From Perkinsus olseni (lineage: Eukaryota > Perkinsozoa > Perkinsida > Perkinsidae), in assembly GCA_013115135.1 (NCBI GenBank), contig JABANP010000471.1, forward strand, positions 1 to 41,243: 41,243 nucleotides of DNA, given 5' to 3'. The notes beneath the pieces are model-generated. The model saw nothing but the letters and a program-made list of their open reading frames with translations, was not told the DNA's origin and ran no database searches. The position numbers and the translations under genes were made by a program. Below, piece by piece: positions 40,420 through 41,243 of the stretch. Every line of letters begins with the position of its first letter. The stretch's first letter is position 1.

Positions 40420-41243
40420 AAACTCCCACGCTTTCGCGAGAGGTCCCTCGATTCTGACTCAATTCTCGCATCCTGCTTCTCTTTAGTTAGAGCCCCTGTC
40501 TCGTAGTTTGGTGGCAAGTCGCTCATCTGCGAGAATGTATACCTGTATTGTCAGAGCAGAACCTCGCCGACTCATTACGAAGGTTACGTCTGCGGATTCG
40601 GCGGTCTGCTGGGACCTAAAGGTCGGACATCACGCCACAGTAGCGGCTCAGTTGAAGGTTCCATCAACCCTTCCGAAGCACACGGCAAGGATGACCATCT
40701 GAGGAAAAAAAGAGTAACAACCTAATCGGAACAGCAGCAAAGAGTAGGTGGGTAGAGCTGCACCAGCAGAGAGTAGGTATACGGTCCGAAGGTTCAGGGT
40801 GAGATCAATTCAGAGATAAAAACACAGGAGCTTAGGCGATCGGATACTATAATCAATCAAGCTCAGACGAACGATACTTGAAAATAAACAGCGAGGGAAT
40901 GGCATTCTTGGGATTGAAACCAGTGACAGCGCGCTGGATGCTCTCGGGCTGTGCCTTCCTTCAAGAGAAAACACGAGAGGGTCTCGTGTGGAGGCCACAC
41001 TCATGATTTATACGATTCGGTGATCAGCTCGATCCGAACACGCTGGTGAATTCCCCTACTCGGGACCTGCCTACTTCGGCAGAGGGTCTTGGACATCCTC
41101 CACCCGGTTTTCGTAAAAGATAGTAGGGAGATACTCGAAATCGGCGTCTTCAGTGGTGGGAAGCGTGAACATACCCAAGGTGTTCACTACCCCGCCAGCG
41201 ATATACTCGGAGGCAGGCGAACCGCCTGTCTCTCATCTGCCTC
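40420..41243. other. Upstream of the PYROXD2-like gene; no gene recognised
   Basis: Short open frames only. A 10-11 bp inverted repeat (GTGGGAGTTT / AAACTCCCAC) spans 40,368-40,432 across the presumed start of the gene and might mark a first, short intron. An in-frame alternative start (MSDLPPNYETGALTKEK on the minus strand, about 40,530) would fit such an upstream exon. The last 27 nt (41,217-41,243) match 11,903-11,929. Confidence 0.5.

Noticed and set aside
1..41243. CRISPR array or bacterial operon
   Set aside because: The palindromic motifs are scattered and differ in sequence, with no regular spacers; genes are spliced and encode eukaryotic-type RAD50.

Overview
The window is nuclear DNA of an intron-dense eukaryote, probably a protist or alga. 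I cannot name the lineage. Two genes are recognisable by eye, both on the minus strand and both cut into short exons with GT-AG introns of mostly about 45-70 nt: RAD50 (13,751-24,482, more than 25 exons) and a PYROXD2-like FAD/NAD(P) oxidoreductase (33,444-40,419, 17 exons, about 570 codons). The other candidate genes are also mostly on the minus strand. They form an unidentified multi-exon gene (B), an unidentified two-exon gene (C) and several conserved short ORFs (D, E, F), all present twice.

Layout. The window reads as two tandem units of one segmental duplication. Unit 2 is A2 (11,935-13,804), RAD50, B2 (24,858-31,676), then the PYROXD2-like gene, ending in a 27-nt sequence at 41,217-41,243. 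Unit 1 is A1 (1-1,877), a 428-bp unrelated stretch, B1 (2,306-9,403), a rearranged tail with a Helitron Rep-like fragment (9,436-10,700), and a spacer ending in the same 27-nt sequence (11,903-11,929, one mismatch). In unit 1 the whole RAD50 gene is missing except its last 18 codons, which lie at the edge of A1. A1 has also gained stop codons relative to A2, and B1 lacks the 5' end of gene B, so unit 1 is a decaying copy.

Most striking observation. At least 28 separate perfect copies of one geometric motif, not one sequence, are scattered through introns and spacers. If X is any 8-mer, the motif is X positions 1-7, then the reverse complement of X, then X positions 2-8. That makes 22 nt and contains two overlapping 7-1-7 palindromes. 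X differs from site to site but the geometry is fixed. At three sites where one duplicate has the motif, the other duplicate has exactly the plain 8-mer X, so each is a +14-bp insertion event; a fourth such site is near-perfect. The motifs can sit directly side by side, nest inside one another, and form a longer class in which the reverse-complement 8-mer is doubled around a spacer. I know of no described element with this rule. An 8-bp target, as in hAT transposon footprints, or a template-switching process with a fixed 8-nt step are the explanations I would test first.

How the genes relate: RAD50 is the SMC-like ATPase of the MRE11-RAD50-NBS1 double-strand-break complex; PYROXD2 relatives are phytoene-desaturase-like oxidoreductases. 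I see no functional operon-like link between them.
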